From contig NZ_JACHJB010000001.1 of assembly GCF_014207745.1 (NCBI RefSeq), forward strand, positions 2,976,001 through 3,040,000: a stretch of DNA of 64,000 nucleotides. Reading direction: 5' to 3'. Position 1 is the stretch's first letter. Each line of letters starts with the position of its first letter. The DNA is from Nonomuraea muscovyensis (GTDB lineage: Bacteria; Actinomycetota; Actinomycetes; Streptosporangiales; Streptosporangiaceae). This document shows positions 10,570 through 20,984 of this stretch, in pieces. The translations under genes and the position numbers were made by a program. The notes below the pieces were generated by a model. The model was not told the origin of the DNA, made no database searches, and saw nothing but the letters and a program-made list of their open reading frames with translations.

Positions 10570-11798
10570 CGCCCCGCCCGCCGGGCGCCGCCCTGCCCGA
10601 GCACCCCGACCGGCTGTGGACCGCGGCCGAGCCCAGGCCCTCCTACGACGTGGTGATCGTCGGCGGCGGCGGCCACGGCCTGGCCACCGCCTACTACCTG
10701 GCCAAGAACCACGGCATCACCAACGTCGCGGTCCTGGAACGCGGGTGGCTCGCCGGCGGCAACATGGCGCGCAACACCACCATCATCCGCTCCAACTACC
10801 TGTGGGACGAGAGCGCCGGCATCTACGAGCACGCGCTCAAGCTCTGGGAGGGGCTGGAGGCGGAGCTCGACTACCCGCTGCTGTTCAGCCAGCGCGGCGT
10901 GCTCAACCTCGCCCACAGTCTCCAGGACGTCCGCGACAGCGTCCGCCGCGTCGAGGCGAACCGGCTCAACGGCGTGGACGCCGAATGGCTGGACCCGCGG
11001 CAGGTCCAGGAGGTCTGCCCGATCGTCAACATCGCCCCCGACGTGCGCTACCCGGTGCACGGCGGCACCTTCCAGCCGCGCGCCGGCATCGCCAAGCACG
11101 ACCACGTCGCCTGGGGTTACGCCCGCGCCGCGGCGGCGCTCGGCGTCGACTTCGTCGAGAACTGCGAGGTGACCGGGCTGCGGGTGAGCGGCGGCCGGAT
11201 CACCGGCGTCGAGACGACGCGCGGGACGATCGCGGCCGGCAGGGTGGCGCTGTGCGCCGCCGGGCACACCTCCGTCGTCGCCGCGACCGCCGGCATCGAC
11301 CTGCCGCTGCAGAGCCACCCGCTGCAGGCTCTCGTCTCCGAGCTGCTGGAGCCCGTCCACCCGACGGTCGTCATGTCCAACGCCGTCCACGTGTACGTCA
11401 GCCAGGCCCACAAGGGCGAGCTGGTGATGGGAGCGGGCATCGACGCGGCCAACTCCTACCGCCAGCGGGGCGCGTTCCACATCATCGAGCGGCAGATGGC
11501 GGCGGCCCTGGAGCTGTTCCCCGTCTTCGCCCGCGCGCACGTGCTGCGCACCTGGGGCGGCGTCGTGGACGTCTCGCCCGACGCCTCGCCGATCGTCGGC
11601 CTGAGCCCGGTCGACGGCCTCTACCTCAACTGCGGGTGGGGCACCGGCGGCTTCAAGGCCACGCCCGGCGTGGGCTGGTGCTTCGCCCACACGGTGGCCA
11701 ACGACGCGCCGCACCCGCTCAACGCCCCCTTCTCCCTTGACCGATTCGTCACCGGGGCGCTCGTCGACGAGCACGGCGCCGCCGCGGTCGCGCACTGA
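10566..11798 (+). CDS. soxB: Sarcosine oxidase beta subunit
   Basis: The 410-residue flavoprotein subunit of heterotetrameric sarcosine oxidase catalyses oxidation of sarcosine. It shows the dinucleotide fold [18 protein letters not shown] near residue 31 and the beta-subunit signature [14 protein letters not shown]. The ATG overlaps the glyA stop (ATGA), which fixes the start; open frame upstream is glyA read out of frame. The order soxB-soxD-soxA-soxG is the usual one for this enzyme. Confidence 0.95.
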   Translation: MTPRPPGAALPEHPDRLWTAAEPRPSYDVVIVGGGGHGLATAYYLAKNHGITNVAVLERGWLAGGNMARNTTIIRSNYLWDESAGIYEHALKLWEGLEAELDYPLLFSQRGVLNLAHSLQDVRDSVRRVEANRLNGVDAEWLDPRQVQEVCPIVNIAPDVRYPVHGGTFQPRAGIAKHDHVAWGYARAAAALGVDFVENCEVTGLRVSGGRITGVETTRGTIAAGRVALCAAGHTSVVAATAGIDLPLQSHPLQALVSELLEPVHPTVVMSNAVHVYVSQAHKGELVMGAGIDAANSYRQRGAFHIIERQMAAALELFPVFARAHVLRTWGGVVDVSPDASPIVGLSPVDGLYLNCGWGTGGFKATPGVGWCFAHTVANDAPHPLNAPFSLDRFVTGALVDEHGAAAVAH

Positions 11799-11807
11799 GG
11801 ACGTCAC

Positions 11808-12086
11808 ATGCTGCTGATCCCATGCCCCTGGTGCGGCCCACGCGAGGAGGCCGAGTTCCACTACGGCGGGCAGGCTCACGTCGCCTACCCCGACGACCCG
11901 GCCGCCCTCTCCGACGAGGAGTGGGCCCGCTACCTGTTCTTCCGCGACAACCCCAAGGGCGTCTTCGCCGAGCGCTGGAGCCACTCCGCGGGCTGCCGCC
12001 GCTGGTTCAACGCCCTGCGTGACACCGCGACCAACGAGATCCACGCCGTCTACCGGGTGGGCGAGCCTCGGCCGGTGACCTCGTGA
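11808..12086 (+). CDS. soxD: Sarcosine oxidase delta subunit
   Basis: This 92-residue small subunit of the oxidase has the metal-binding pair CPWCG at residues 6-10 and a later HSAGCRRWF, matching the zinc-binding delta subunit. DNPKGVFAERW is also typical. It starts nine bases after soxB and overlaps soxA by four bases. Confidence 0.94.
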   Translation: MLLIPCPWCGPREEAEFHYGGQAHVAYPDDPAALSDEEWARYLFFRDNPKGVFAERWSHSAGCRRWFNALRDTATNEIHAVYRVGEPRPVTS

Positions 12087-14917
12087 GGCGCGAGAGCGGC
12101 GGCCGGATCGACCGGTCGCGGACCCTGCGCTTCACCTTCGACGGCCGGGAGTACACCGGGTACCCCGGCGACACCCTCGCCTCCGCGCTGCTCGCGGCCG
12201 GCGTGCGCCGGGTCGCAACCAGCGTGAAGCTGGGCCGCCCGCGCGGCGTGTTCTCGGCCGGCAGCGAGGAGCCCAGCGCGGTCGTCCAGATCGAGGCGCC
12301 GTTCCCCGAGCCGATGCTGCCCGCCACCACCGTCGAGCTGTACGACGGGCTCGCCGCGAGCAGCCTCGCCGGTCAGGGACGGCTGGCCGCCGAGCCGGAC
12401 CCGGCCCGCTACGACGCCGTCCACGCCCACTGCGACGTCCTCGTGGTCGGCGCCGGACCGGCCGGGCTGGCCGCGGCGCGCGCCGCCGCGGGCACCGGGG
12501 CGCGGGTGATCCTCGCCGACGAGCGGCCCGAGCCGGGCGGCGCGCTTCTCGGCACGGCCGAGGCCGTGGACGGCGTGCCCGGCCCCGAGTGGGCCGCCGC
12601 CACCGTGGCGGGGCTGGCGGAGCTGCCCGACGTCACCGTGCTGCGCCGCACCACCGTCTTCGGCTACTACGACGACAACTACCTGGTCGCCGTCGAGCGG
12701 CGCACCGGCCACCTCGGCGCGGCGGCGCCCGCGCACGTCGCCCGCGAGCGCGTGTGGCGCATCCGGGCGGGGCGCGTGGTGCTCGCCACCGGGGCACACG
12801 AGCGGCCGATCGCGTTCGCGGGCAACGACCTGCCCGGCGTGATGCTCGCCGATGCGGCCCGCGCCTACGCCCACCGGTACGGCGTGCTGCCCGGCCGCCG
12901 CGCCGTGGTGTTCACCGCGCACGACTCCGCCTACGCCGCCGCCCTCGACCTCGCCGACGCGGGCGTGGACGTGGCGGCCATCGTGGACGTGCGGCCCGCA
13001 CCCGGCCCGGAGTGGGCCGCACGGGCCCGCGAACGCGGCCTCGACGTGCTGGCGGGCCACGTGGTGACGGCCGCCCACGGTGTGGAGGCGGTCTCCTCGG
13101 TGACGGTCGACGCGCGCCCCATCGCGCCGGGAGAGCTGGCCGCCTCCTCGGGCGGGCGCTCGTTCGAGGCGGACCTGCTGCTCGTGTCGGGCGGCTGGAA
13201 CCCGGTCGTGCACCTGTTCAGCCAGGCGGGCGGGACGCTGCGCCACGACGACACGCTCGGCACGCTCGTCCCGGACGCCTGCCGGCAGGCGGTCGAGGTG
13301 GCGGGCGCGGCCAGGGGTGTGTTCACCCTGGCCGGCTGCCTGGCGGACGGCACCGGCGCCGGCACCCGAACCACCTCCGGGGCGGCCCGGGTGCCCGAGG
13401 CGGCGCCCGAGCCGGAGCCCACGGGGGAGCCGTACTGGGTGGTGCCCGCGGCCGATCACACGGCGCACTTCGTGGACCTGCAACGCGACGTGACCGTGGC
13501 CGACCTCCACCGGGCCGTCGGTGCCGGCCTGCGCTCCGTCGAGCACGTCAAGCGCTACACCACCGCCGGCACGGCCCACGACCAGGGCAAGACCTCCGGC
13601 CTGCTCGCCTCGGCGGTCGTCGCCGAGGCGCTGGGCGTGCCGGTGGCGGAGCTGGGCGTCACCACGTTCCGGGCGCCGTACCTGCCGGTGAGCTTCGCCG
13701 CGCTGGCGGGCCGCGACCGCGGCGCGCTGAGCGACCCGGTCCGGGTGACGGCGCTGCACGAGTGGCACGTCGCGGCCGGCGCGCTGTTCGAGAACGTCGG
13801 CCAGTGGAAGCGGCCCTGGTACTACCCGCGCCCCGGCGAGGACATGGAGACAGCGGTGCTGCGCGAGTGCCGCGCCGCCCGCGAGGGCGTGGCCGCGATG
13901 GACGCCTCCACCCTCGGCAAGATCGACGTGATCGGCCCCGACGCGGGGGAGTTCCTCGACCGGCTCTACACCAACCTGATGAGCACGCTGAAGGTCGGCG
14001 CCGTCCGCTACGGCGTGATGTGCCGTCCCGACGGGATGGTGTTCGACGACGGCACGGTCATCCGGCTGGCCGACGAGCACTTCCTCGTCACCACCACGAC
14101 GGGCAACGCGGCCGCCGTGCTCGACTGGATGGAGGAGTGGCTGCAGACCGAGTGGCCGTCGCTGCGGGTGCACTGCACGTCGGTCACCGAGCAGTGGGCC
14201 ACGGTCGCCCTGGTCGGCCCGCGCTCGCGCGAGGTGCTGGCGGGGCTCGCGCCGGGTCTCGCCGTGGGGGTGGCCGACTTCCCGTTCATGACGTGGCGGG
14301 AGGCGGAGGTGGCCGGGATACCGGCTCGGGTGTGCCGGATCAGCTTCTCCGGCGAGCTGGCGTACGAGATCAACGTCACGTCGTGGGACGGCCTGCGCCT
14401 GTGGACGGCGATCATGGACACCGGCGTCGTCACCCCGTACGGCACCGAGACCATGCACGTGCTGCGCGCCGAGAAGGGCTACCCGATCGTCGGCCAGGAC
14501 ACCGACGGCACGGTCACCCCGCACGACCTCGGCATGGCGTGGGTGGTGTCGAAGAAGAAGCCCAACTTCGTCGGCAAGCGCTCCTACACACGGGCCGACA
14601 CGTCACGGCCGGACCGCAAGCAGCTCGTCGGGCTGCTGCCGGAGGACCCCGGCCTCCTGCTGCCGGAGGGCACGCACCTGGTGGCCGGGTCCGGGGACGG
14701 GGAGCCGCTGCCGGAGCCGCCGGTGCCGATGCTCGGCCACGTCACGTCCAGCTACCGCAGCGCCGCCCTGGGCCGCACGTTCGCGCTGGCGCTGGTCAAG
14801 GGCGGTCAGAGCCGGATCGGCGAACGGCTGCACGCACCGGTCGGCGGCACGCTGGTGCCGGTGACCGTCACCTCTCACGTCCTGTTCGACCCGGAAGGAG
14901 CGCGCCGTGATGGCTGA
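12083..14917 (+). CDS. soxA: Sarcosine oxidase alpha subunit
   Basis: The 944-residue subunit carries NAD and folate. An N-terminal ferredoxin-like segment (FDGREYTGYPGDTLASALL) is followed by a dinucleotide-binding domain (VLVVGAGPAGLAAARA near residue 118). The C-terminal 390 residues are GcvT-like and hold the folate that accepts the methylene group. The GTG overlaps the soxD stop. The length is within the normal 940-1000 range. The product is methylene-folate plus glycine, with hydrogen peroxide formed at the flavin. Confidence 0.95.
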   Translation: MRRESGGRIDRSRTLRFTFDGREYTGYPGDTLASALLAAGVRRVATSVKLGRPRGVFSAGSEEPSAVVQIEAPFPEPMLPATTVELYDGLAASSLAGQGRLAAEPDPARYDAVHAHCDVLVVGAGPAGLAAARAAAGTGARVILADERPEPGGALLGTAEAVDGVPGPEWAAATVAGLAELPDVTVLRRTTVFGYYDDNYLVAVERRTGHLGAAAPAHVARERVWRIRAGRVVLATGAHERPIAFAGNDLPGVMLADAARAYAHRYGVLPGRRAVVFTAHDSAYAAALDLADAGVDVAAIVDVRPAPGPEWAARARERGLDVLAGHVVTAAHGVEAVSSVTVDARPIAPGELAASSGGRSFEADLLLVSGGWNPVVHLFSQAGGTLRHDDTLGTLVPDACRQAVEVAGAARGVFTLAGCLADGTGAGTRTTSGAARVPEAAPEPEPTGEPYWVVPAADHTAHFVDLQRDVTVADLHRAVGAGLRSVEHVKRYTTAGTAHDQGKTSGLLASAVVAEALGVPVAELGVTTFRAPYLPVSFAALAGRDRGALSDPVRVTALHEWHVAAGALFENVGQWKRPWYYPRPGEDMETAVLRECRAAREGVAAMDASTLGKIDVIGPDAGEFLDRLYTNLMSTLKVGAVRYGVMCRPDGMVFDDGTVIRLADEHFLVTTTTGNAAAVLDWMEEWLQTEWPSLRVHCTSVTEQWATVALVGPRSREVLAGLAPGLAVGVADFPFMTWREAEVAGIPARVCRISFSGELAYEINVTSWDGLRLWTAIMDTGVVTPYGTETMHVLRAEKGYPIVGQDTDGTVTPHDLGMAWVVSKKKPNFVGKRSYTRADTSRPDRKQLVGLLPEDPGLLLPEGTHLVAGSGDGEPLPEPPVPMLGHVTSSYRSAALGRTFALALVKGGQSRIGERLHAPVGGTLVPVTVTSHVLFDPEGARRDG

Positions 14918-15469
14918 GCGCAGGAGCCCGGCCGCGGCGTTCGCCGGCCGGTTCGCCGCCGCGTCGGAGGGTGGGGCGCTACGGCTCGCCGAGCTGCCGT
15001 TCCTCACCCACGTCGACCTCAGGGTGGACCCGGCGAGCCCGGCGGCCCGTGACCTGGGCGACGTGCTGGGGGTGCCGCTCCCCGTCGAGCCGTGCACCGC
15101 CGTGACCGCCGGGGACGTCACCGTGGCCTGGCTCGGCCCGGACGAGTGGCTGGTGGTCGCGCCCGCGGGCCACCGGCACGAGCTGCTGGTCAAGGCCCTC
15201 GGCGACCGGCACGGCTCGGTCGTGGACGTGTCGGCCCAGCGCACCACCCTGCTCGTGGGCGGGCCGCGCGCGCGTGACCTGCTGGCCCACGGCTGCGCGC
15301 TCGACCTGCATCCGCGCGTGTTCGGGCCGGGCCGGTGCGCGCAGACGCTGCTGGCGCGCGCCCAGGTCGTGCTGCTGCCCCGGCCGGACGACTTCCTGGT
15401 GCTGGTCCGCTCGTCGTTCGCCGCGTACCTGTCGGAATGGCTGCTCGACGCGGCGACGGAATACCTGCG

Positions 15470-15473
<4 letters not shown>
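14910..15473 (+). CDS. soxG: Sarcosine oxidase gamma subunit
   Basis: This is the 187-residue gamma subunit of sarcosine oxidase, related to the GcvT fold. Family marks are [40 protein letters not shown] and [16 protein letters not shown] at the end. ATG 14910 overlaps the soxA stop; the adjacent GTG 14907 is an equally spaced alternative after GGAAGGAG. It overlaps sdaA by four bases. Confidence 0.92.
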
Positions 15474-16846
<1,373 letters not shown>

Positions 16847-16851
16847 ACGCA

Positions 16852-16890
16852 CCCTCAGAGTGGTACCGTGAAGTTGTACCACTCTGAGGG
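16852..16890. promoter_or_regulatory. Perfect 15-bp inverted repeat: operator of yefM/yoeB and possible sdaA terminator
   Basis: Arms 16852-16866 (CCCTCAGAGTGGTAC) and 16876-16890 are exactly complementary around a 9-base loop. The repeat lies between the sdaA stop and the antitoxin start. YefM antitoxins of this family bind palindromes with a GTAC-containing core and repress their own operon, which fits GGTACC and GTACC here. The same hairpin could end sdaA transcripts. Confidence 0.7.
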
Positions 16891-16897
16891 AGGGGTT

Positions 16898-17149
16898 ATG
16901 TCCATCACCGCAAGCGAGGCGCGCCGTAGACTGTTCCCGCTCATCGAGGAGGTCAACAACGACCGCACCGCCGTGGAGATCGTCGCCAGGAGCGGCAGCG
17001 CCTATCTGGTGGCCGCAGAGGAGTACGAAGCCCTCCAGGAGACGGCCTATCTGCTTCGCTCGCCCGCGAACGCGCGCCGGTTGATCGAGTCCTACCGGGA
17101 GGCGGTCGACGGGCGTCACGAGCGGCACGAACTGCTGGATGACGAGTGA
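16898..17149 (+). CDS. yefM: YefM-type antitoxin
   Basis: The 83-residue Phd/YefM antitoxin neutralises the next gene's toxin and probably represses the operon. The N-terminal SITASEARRRLFPLIEEV is the DNA-binding fold and the acidic C-terminus (ELLDDE) is the toxin-wrapping tail. ATG 16898 follows GAGGGAGGGG; a start 30 bases upstream would lie inside the operator repeat. It overlaps the toxin gene by four bases. Confidence 0.92.
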   Translation: MSITASEARRRLFPLIEEVNNDRTAVEIVARSGSAYLVAAEEYEALQETAYLLRSPANARRLIESYREAVDGRHERHELLDDE

Positions 17150-17403
17150 AAATCGCCTTCACCAGCCAGGGCTGGGAGGACTACATCCACTGGCAGACGG
17201 CCGACCGTCAGCTCCTCAAGCGTATCAACCGGCTCATCGAGGACGCCCTGCGCGATCCTTACGCGGGCATCGGCAAACCCGAGCCGCTCAAGTACGCCTT
17301 GGCGGGCGCGTGGTCGCGCCGTATCACCGATGAGCACCGCTTGGTCTACCTCGTCGCGAACGACGAGATTGTCATCCTGCAGGCCCGCTACCGCTACGAG
17401 TAG
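17146..17403 (+). CDS. yoeB: YoeB-type mRNA interferase toxin
   Basis: The 85-residue RelE-fold toxin of the YoeB family cuts mRNA at the ribosome. Alignment from memory to E. coli YoeB shows GKPEPLK (Glu46 kept), WSRRITDEHRLVY (Arg65 kept) and the C-terminus. Where E. coli ends RYHY, this protein ends RYRYE, so the catalytic His83 is replaced by Arg and one residue is added. It may be weakened or inactive. It starts inside the yefM stop overlap. Confidence 0.9.
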   Translation: MKIAFTSQGWEDYIHWQTADRQLLKRINRLIEDALRDPYAGIGKPEPLKYALAGAWSRRITDEHRLVYLVANDEIVILQARYRYE

Positions 17404-17445
17404 CGAGTGGACCGAGGTCGGCGGTAAGACCGGACCGCCGCCAGG

Positions 17446-18486
17446 ATGGTGGTGATGAACGTTCCCATGGCCGGTACCGGCTCGCCGGCATCCTCACCTC
17501 AGGCCCATGCCAGCGGCGGCGGAGCTGACAAAGTGCTCCACGTCTACCGGATCACCAAGTACGACCCGGCGGACCGCGATGAGCAGGGCTCCTACGTCGG
17601 GCCCGAGGACGTGTACAGCGACCACGGTCCGGTGGAAGCGGCCTACCTGGCAGCCGTGGCCGCTTTCGCCGAGGAAACCGGCATCACCCACCTCGCCATC
17701 CGCGAACCTGAGGTGACCGGCTACGTCAGCTTCGGGGCGGAACCCCCGATCGATGGTCACGGCTTGGCCGGTCTGTTCCCCCCTGACCTGACCGGCTACC
17801 ACGACGGCGCGCTGGTGCCGATGGCCGTCGCCCTGGAGTTGGTCCGGGCGATGCTGCGCGACAACGGTGCCTGGTGCCGGTTGCACGTGGAGGACCGCTT
17901 CTTCGTCCACGTCGGTTACGACCAGTACGTCTATGTCGGCAGCGCGTTACCGTGCCCACACGCGGTGGCGCTCACCCACCACCGAGGGCTCTTCGCCGAA
18001 CCGATCAACCAGTCGCCGTACGACCCACAACTCGATGAGGACGATGTTGGTCGGCGCCCCGCCGACGCGGCATTCTGGGCCGAACTGGATGCCCTCATCA
18101 TCGAGCGAGGCGCGGTGGTGTTGGAGGAGCGCTATGTCTCCAACGCCTCACGCTGGCACCGGATAACACCTGATGAGGTCACCGCAATACGGGCCCGCCT
18201 CGCCCCCCGGGTGCGGCTGCTGGTCTGGCCCGACCTGTCGACAGACGTGGAAGCGGCCCTTGCCGGCCTTCCCGACGATGGCTTCGCTGAGATCGTCTGG
18301 CAGAACTCTCAGGGGCACATCACCAGCCTGACGGTCGACGAATCCAACAGTCCGGCACTACCGGCCATACTGGCCGCTGCCCGCGCGATGATGATTCTTT
18401 CCGGTTGGGCGGACGAGCGTGAACCGCTGATGACCGCCGTGCTGCCCGATCCCGATGGTGTGCTCCGCGCACGATGGACGCCCTGA
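17446..18486 (+). CDS. Conserved hypothetical actinobacterial protein
   Basis: This 346-residue protein of unknown function has a core from HVYRITKYDPADR near residue 32 to the C-terminus. That core resembles a soluble protein family I associate with streptomycete genomes, without an assigned role. There is no signal peptide or membrane segment. The start is uncertain: ATG 17446, ATG 17455 and GTG 17533 are all in frame, and the last would begin just before the conserved core. It stands 42 bases after yoeB with no obvious link to it. Confidence 0.75.
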   Translation: MVVMNVPMAGTGSPASSPQAHASGGGADKVLHVYRITKYDPADRDEQGSYVGPEDVYSDHGPVEAAYLAAVAAFAEETGITHLAIREPEVTGYVSFGAEPPIDGHGLAGLFPPDLTGYHDGALVPMAVALELVRAMLRDNGAWCRLHVEDRFFVHVGYDQYVYVGSALPCPHAVALTHHRGLFAEPINQSPYDPQLDEDDVGRRPADAAFWAELDALIIERGAVVLEERYVSNASRWHRITPDEVTAIRARLAPRVRLLVWPDLSTDVEAALAGLPDDGFAEIVWQNSQGHITSLTVDESNSPALPAILAAARAMMILSGWADEREPLMTAVLPDPDGVLRARWTP

Positions 18487-18571
18487 CGCCGGCAGATCAG
18501 TCGCCCTCCCCGCCGGGGAGCCCATGGCCATCGCGTGCTGGGCAGTGCTGGGTGCCCGTCCCGCGCCGGAG

Positions 18572-19510
18572 TCAGCGGCTCACGGCAGTCTCCCGCTCCA
18601 CCCGCGACAGCTTCTCGGGATTGCGTACGTAGTAGAGCCCGGTGATCAAGCCGTCCTCGACCCGCAGCGCCATGACGCCGTCGATCTCCCCGTTGAGCCG
18701 GACGAGCAGCGCCGGGCCGCCGTTGACCTGCACCGGCTCGAACGACATCGCGGCGCCGACCTTGTTCCAGCCGGCGGCGAACACGCGAGTCACCCTGTCG
18801 GCCCCCACGATGGGCCGCAGCAGGGCCTGCTTGATTCCGCCACCGTCACTCAACGCGACGACATCGGGGGCGAGGATGTCGAGCAGGCTCTGCAGATCGC
18901 CCGTTTCGACCGCCCGTCGGAACGCCTCGAAGGCCCCCCGGGTCTCGACGGGGGAAACGACCCCGCGCGGGCGGCGCGCCGCGACGTGGGACCGCGCCCG
19001 GTGGGCGATCTGGCGGACCGCGACCGCGCTCTTGTCGACAGCTTCGGCGATCTCGTCGTAGGCCAGATCGAACACCTCGCGCAGCACGAACACCGCCCGC
19101 TCGGTCGGCGTGAGCGTCTCCAGCACCAGCAGCATCGCCATCGAGACGCTCTCGGCCAGCTCGACGTCCTCGGCCACGTCGGGTGCGGTCAGCAGCGGCT
19201 CGGGCAGCCAGGGGCCGACGTAGGACTCCTTGCGCCGGCCGAGCGTACGCAGCCGCATGAGCGCCTGCCGGGTGGTGATCTTGACCAGGTACGCGCGCTG
19301 GTCCAGCACCGTGCCGAGATCGACGCCCGCCCACCGCATCCAGGTCTCCTGCAGGACGTCCTCGGCGTCGGCAGCCGAGCCGAGCATCTCGTAGGCGACC
19401 GTGAAGAGCAGGTTGCGGTGGGCGACGAACGCCTCGGTGGCGGGATCCGGGTGGCCGTTCTCGTTCTCGCCCCAGCCGCGACCTCTGCCGTGGTCCGCAA
19501 CGCTGGCCAT
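18572..19510 (-). CDS. ECF41-type RNA polymerase sigma factor (SigJ-like)
   Basis: The 312-residue extracytoplasmic-function sigma factor has regions 2 and 4 (AYEMLGSAADAEDVLQETWM; ERAVFVLREVFDLAYDEIAE) and the long SnoaL-like C-terminal domain of the ECF41 group. All three group motifs are visible: WLPEP, DGGG (VALSDGGGIK) and NPEKL. The C-terminal domain acts as a built-in modulator in place of an anti-sigma factor. ATG 19510 has AGGAGT upstream; a longer frame adds 44 unrelated residues. An ECF41-like promoter precedes it. Its usual partner gene is reduced to a remnant at 19626. Confidence 0.92.
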   Translation of the reverse strand: MASVADHGRGRGWGENENGHPDPATEAFVAHRNLLFTVAYEMLGSAADAEDVLQETWMRWAGVDLGTVLDQRAYLVKITTRQALMRLRTLGRRKESYVGPWLPEPLLTAPDVAEDVELAESVSMAMLLVLETLTPTERAVFVLREVFDLAYDEIAEAVDKSAVAVRQIAHRARSHVAARRPRGVVSPVETRGAFEAFRRAVETGDLQSLLDILAPDVVALSDGGGIKQALLRPIVGADRVTRVFAAGWNKVGAAMSFEPVQVNGGPALLVRLNGEIDGVMALRVEDGLITGLYYVRNPEKLSRVERETAVSR

Positions 19511-19554
19511 GGATGACTCCTGTCTGTCGGATCTCGACCGGGTCTCACCCACAA

Positions 19555-19581
19555 GATGCCAGGCCCTGCCGTTCTGTGACA
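19555..19581 (-). promoter_or_regulatory. ECF41-type autoregulatory promoter
   Basis: On the minus strand TGTCACA (19581-19575) is followed after exactly 16 bases by CATC (19558-19555), against the ECF41 consensus TGTCACA-N16-CGTC. It points into the sigma gene starting at 19510, as expected for autoregulation. Confidence 0.55.
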
Positions 19582-19625
19582 CCACGACGGCAAGAGGGTG
19601 GCGCCAACGCAGGCAAGATCGCGAA

Positions 19626-19772
19626 GTGCCACCCGCCTCCACCGCCAGGCACTACGACGAGGACCAGCTCGCCGCCTTGGTGTGCCTGATCGCCTTCATC
19701 AACGCCGCCGACCGCCTCAACGTCATCACCCAGCAGCCCGCCGGCGACTACCAGCCCGGCCGGCACGGATGA
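19626..19772 (+). pseudogene. C-terminal remnant of a carboxymuconolactone decarboxylase/AhpD-like gene
   Basis: Forty-eight codons encode HYDEDQLAALVCLIAFINA and RLNVITQQPAGDYQPG. This is the typical C-terminal end of the carboxymuconolactone-decarboxylase family proteins encoded beside ECF41 sigma factors. The N-terminal two thirds, including the CxxC active site, are absent. There is no convincing ribosome-binding site. It is read as the decayed partner of the adjacent sigma factor. Confidence 0.65.
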
Positions 19773-19830
19773 CGGGCAGGACCTGGCCGGATGCCGCCTC
19801 GCACCAGCACGGCCCAGGTGACGCCGGCAG

Positions 19831-20889
19831 CTAGCGGCACCTCAGCGTGAGCCGGGCGACCCTGCCCCGCTCGCCGGACGCCCAGCACGACAGGTCCTTC
19901 GTGCACGACACCGTGTCGAACGAGCCACCGTCGAACGTCTGCCACGCCTTCCCGCCCGTGTACGTCACGTCGCTCCCCGAAGGGCCGACGGCGATCGCTG
20001 CGAACGGCAGGTACGGCACCCACGTCACCCCGGACCGGTAGGCCGGTGGCGGCGTCGTGGCGGCCTGCCAGGTGTCGCCGCCGTCCCCGGTGACCGCCCC
20101 GGCGCTCGGAGACTGCTGGTCCGGCCGGTAGTCGCCGCCCACCGCGACGCCCTGCCGGCGATCACGGAAGGCCAGCGCGAACACCCCGCGCGCCGGATCG
20201 CCCGCCGGGATCGGGGTGTCGGCCACAGTCCAGGTGCGGCCGCGGTCGCCGGAGTGGAACACGCGTGAGCGCTCCGCCCCGCCGCCGGCCAGCCAGACGT
20301 CCCTCCCTCCCGCCGTGACCAGGCACTGGCCGCTCGCCGCGAACCCGGCCTCGCCGGGCAGCGCCTCCGGCATGCCGTCCGACGGCAGCACCCGCCAGCT
20401 CCGGCCGCCGTCCTCGGTGGCGAGGATCCGGAACCTCCCGTCCACCGGGTCGCTCATCGCCAGCCCGTGACGCCGGTCGAAGAACGCCAGGCAGTCGTAG
20501 AAGGCCCTCGGCTCGTCGTTCCGGAACGTCTCGGTCCAGGTGCGGCCCGCGTCCTCGGTTCGGTAGACCCGGGAGTCGGTCCCTTCGCCGATCGAGAGCA
20601 CCACGGCCCGGCGCGAGTCGAACGCCTCCACGTCGCGGAACTGCAACGCGCCCGTGTCCGGCGGCGAGACGTTCTTCCAGGTACGCCCGCCGTCCTCGGT
20701 GCGTAGCACGGTGCCCTCGGAACCCGAGGCCCACACCACGTCACGGCTCACCGGCGACAGCCCGCGCAGCCGCGCCGTCACCCCGGTCTCCTTGAGCTCC
20801 CAGCCGAGCGCGGGCACGTCGGCGTGGGCGGGCAGCGGGGCGGCGAGCACGCACGCCGCGAGCGCGCTGAACACGAGTCGAAGCCTCAT
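19831..20889 (-). CDS. Secreted BNR/Asp-box repeat protein
   Basis: This 352-residue exported protein carries a Sec signal (MRLRLVFSALAACVLAAPLPAHA). At least five Asp-box repeats, such as TEDGGRTW, TEDAGRTW, TEDGGRSW, SGDRGRTW and TGDGGDTW, indicate a beta-propeller of the sialidase-like or YCF48-like type. No sialidase catalytic residues are recognisable, so a binding or structural role outside the cell is likelier than hydrolysis. The ATG at 20889 starts the signal peptide; the longer frame upstream is shadow sequence of the AraC gene. Confidence 0.85.
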   Translation of the reverse strand: MRLRLVFSALAACVLAAPLPAHADVPALGWELKETGVTARLRGLSPVSRDVVWASGSEGTVLRTEDGGRTWKNVSPPDTGALQFRDVEAFDSRRAVVLSIGEGTDSRVYRTEDAGRTWTETFRNDEPRAFYDCLAFFDRRHGLAMSDPVDGRFRILATEDGGRSWRVLPSDGMPEALPGEAGFAASGQCLVTAGGRDVWLAGGGAERSRVFHSGDRGRTWTVADTPIPAGDPARGVFALAFRDRRQGVAVGGDYRPDQQSPSAGAVTGDGGDTWQAATTPPPAYRSGVTWVPYLPFAAIAVGPSGSDVTYTGGKAWQTFDGGSFDTVSCTKDLSCWASGERGRVARLTLRCR

Positions 20890-20984
20890 GCCGGGCAAAC
20901 TAACCCAAAAGATCAAGACCGTCCATGGTCCGGTCGCCGCGGAGGCCGGACTCTCCCGCCGGCCGGTGTTCGGGATTCGGGCGG

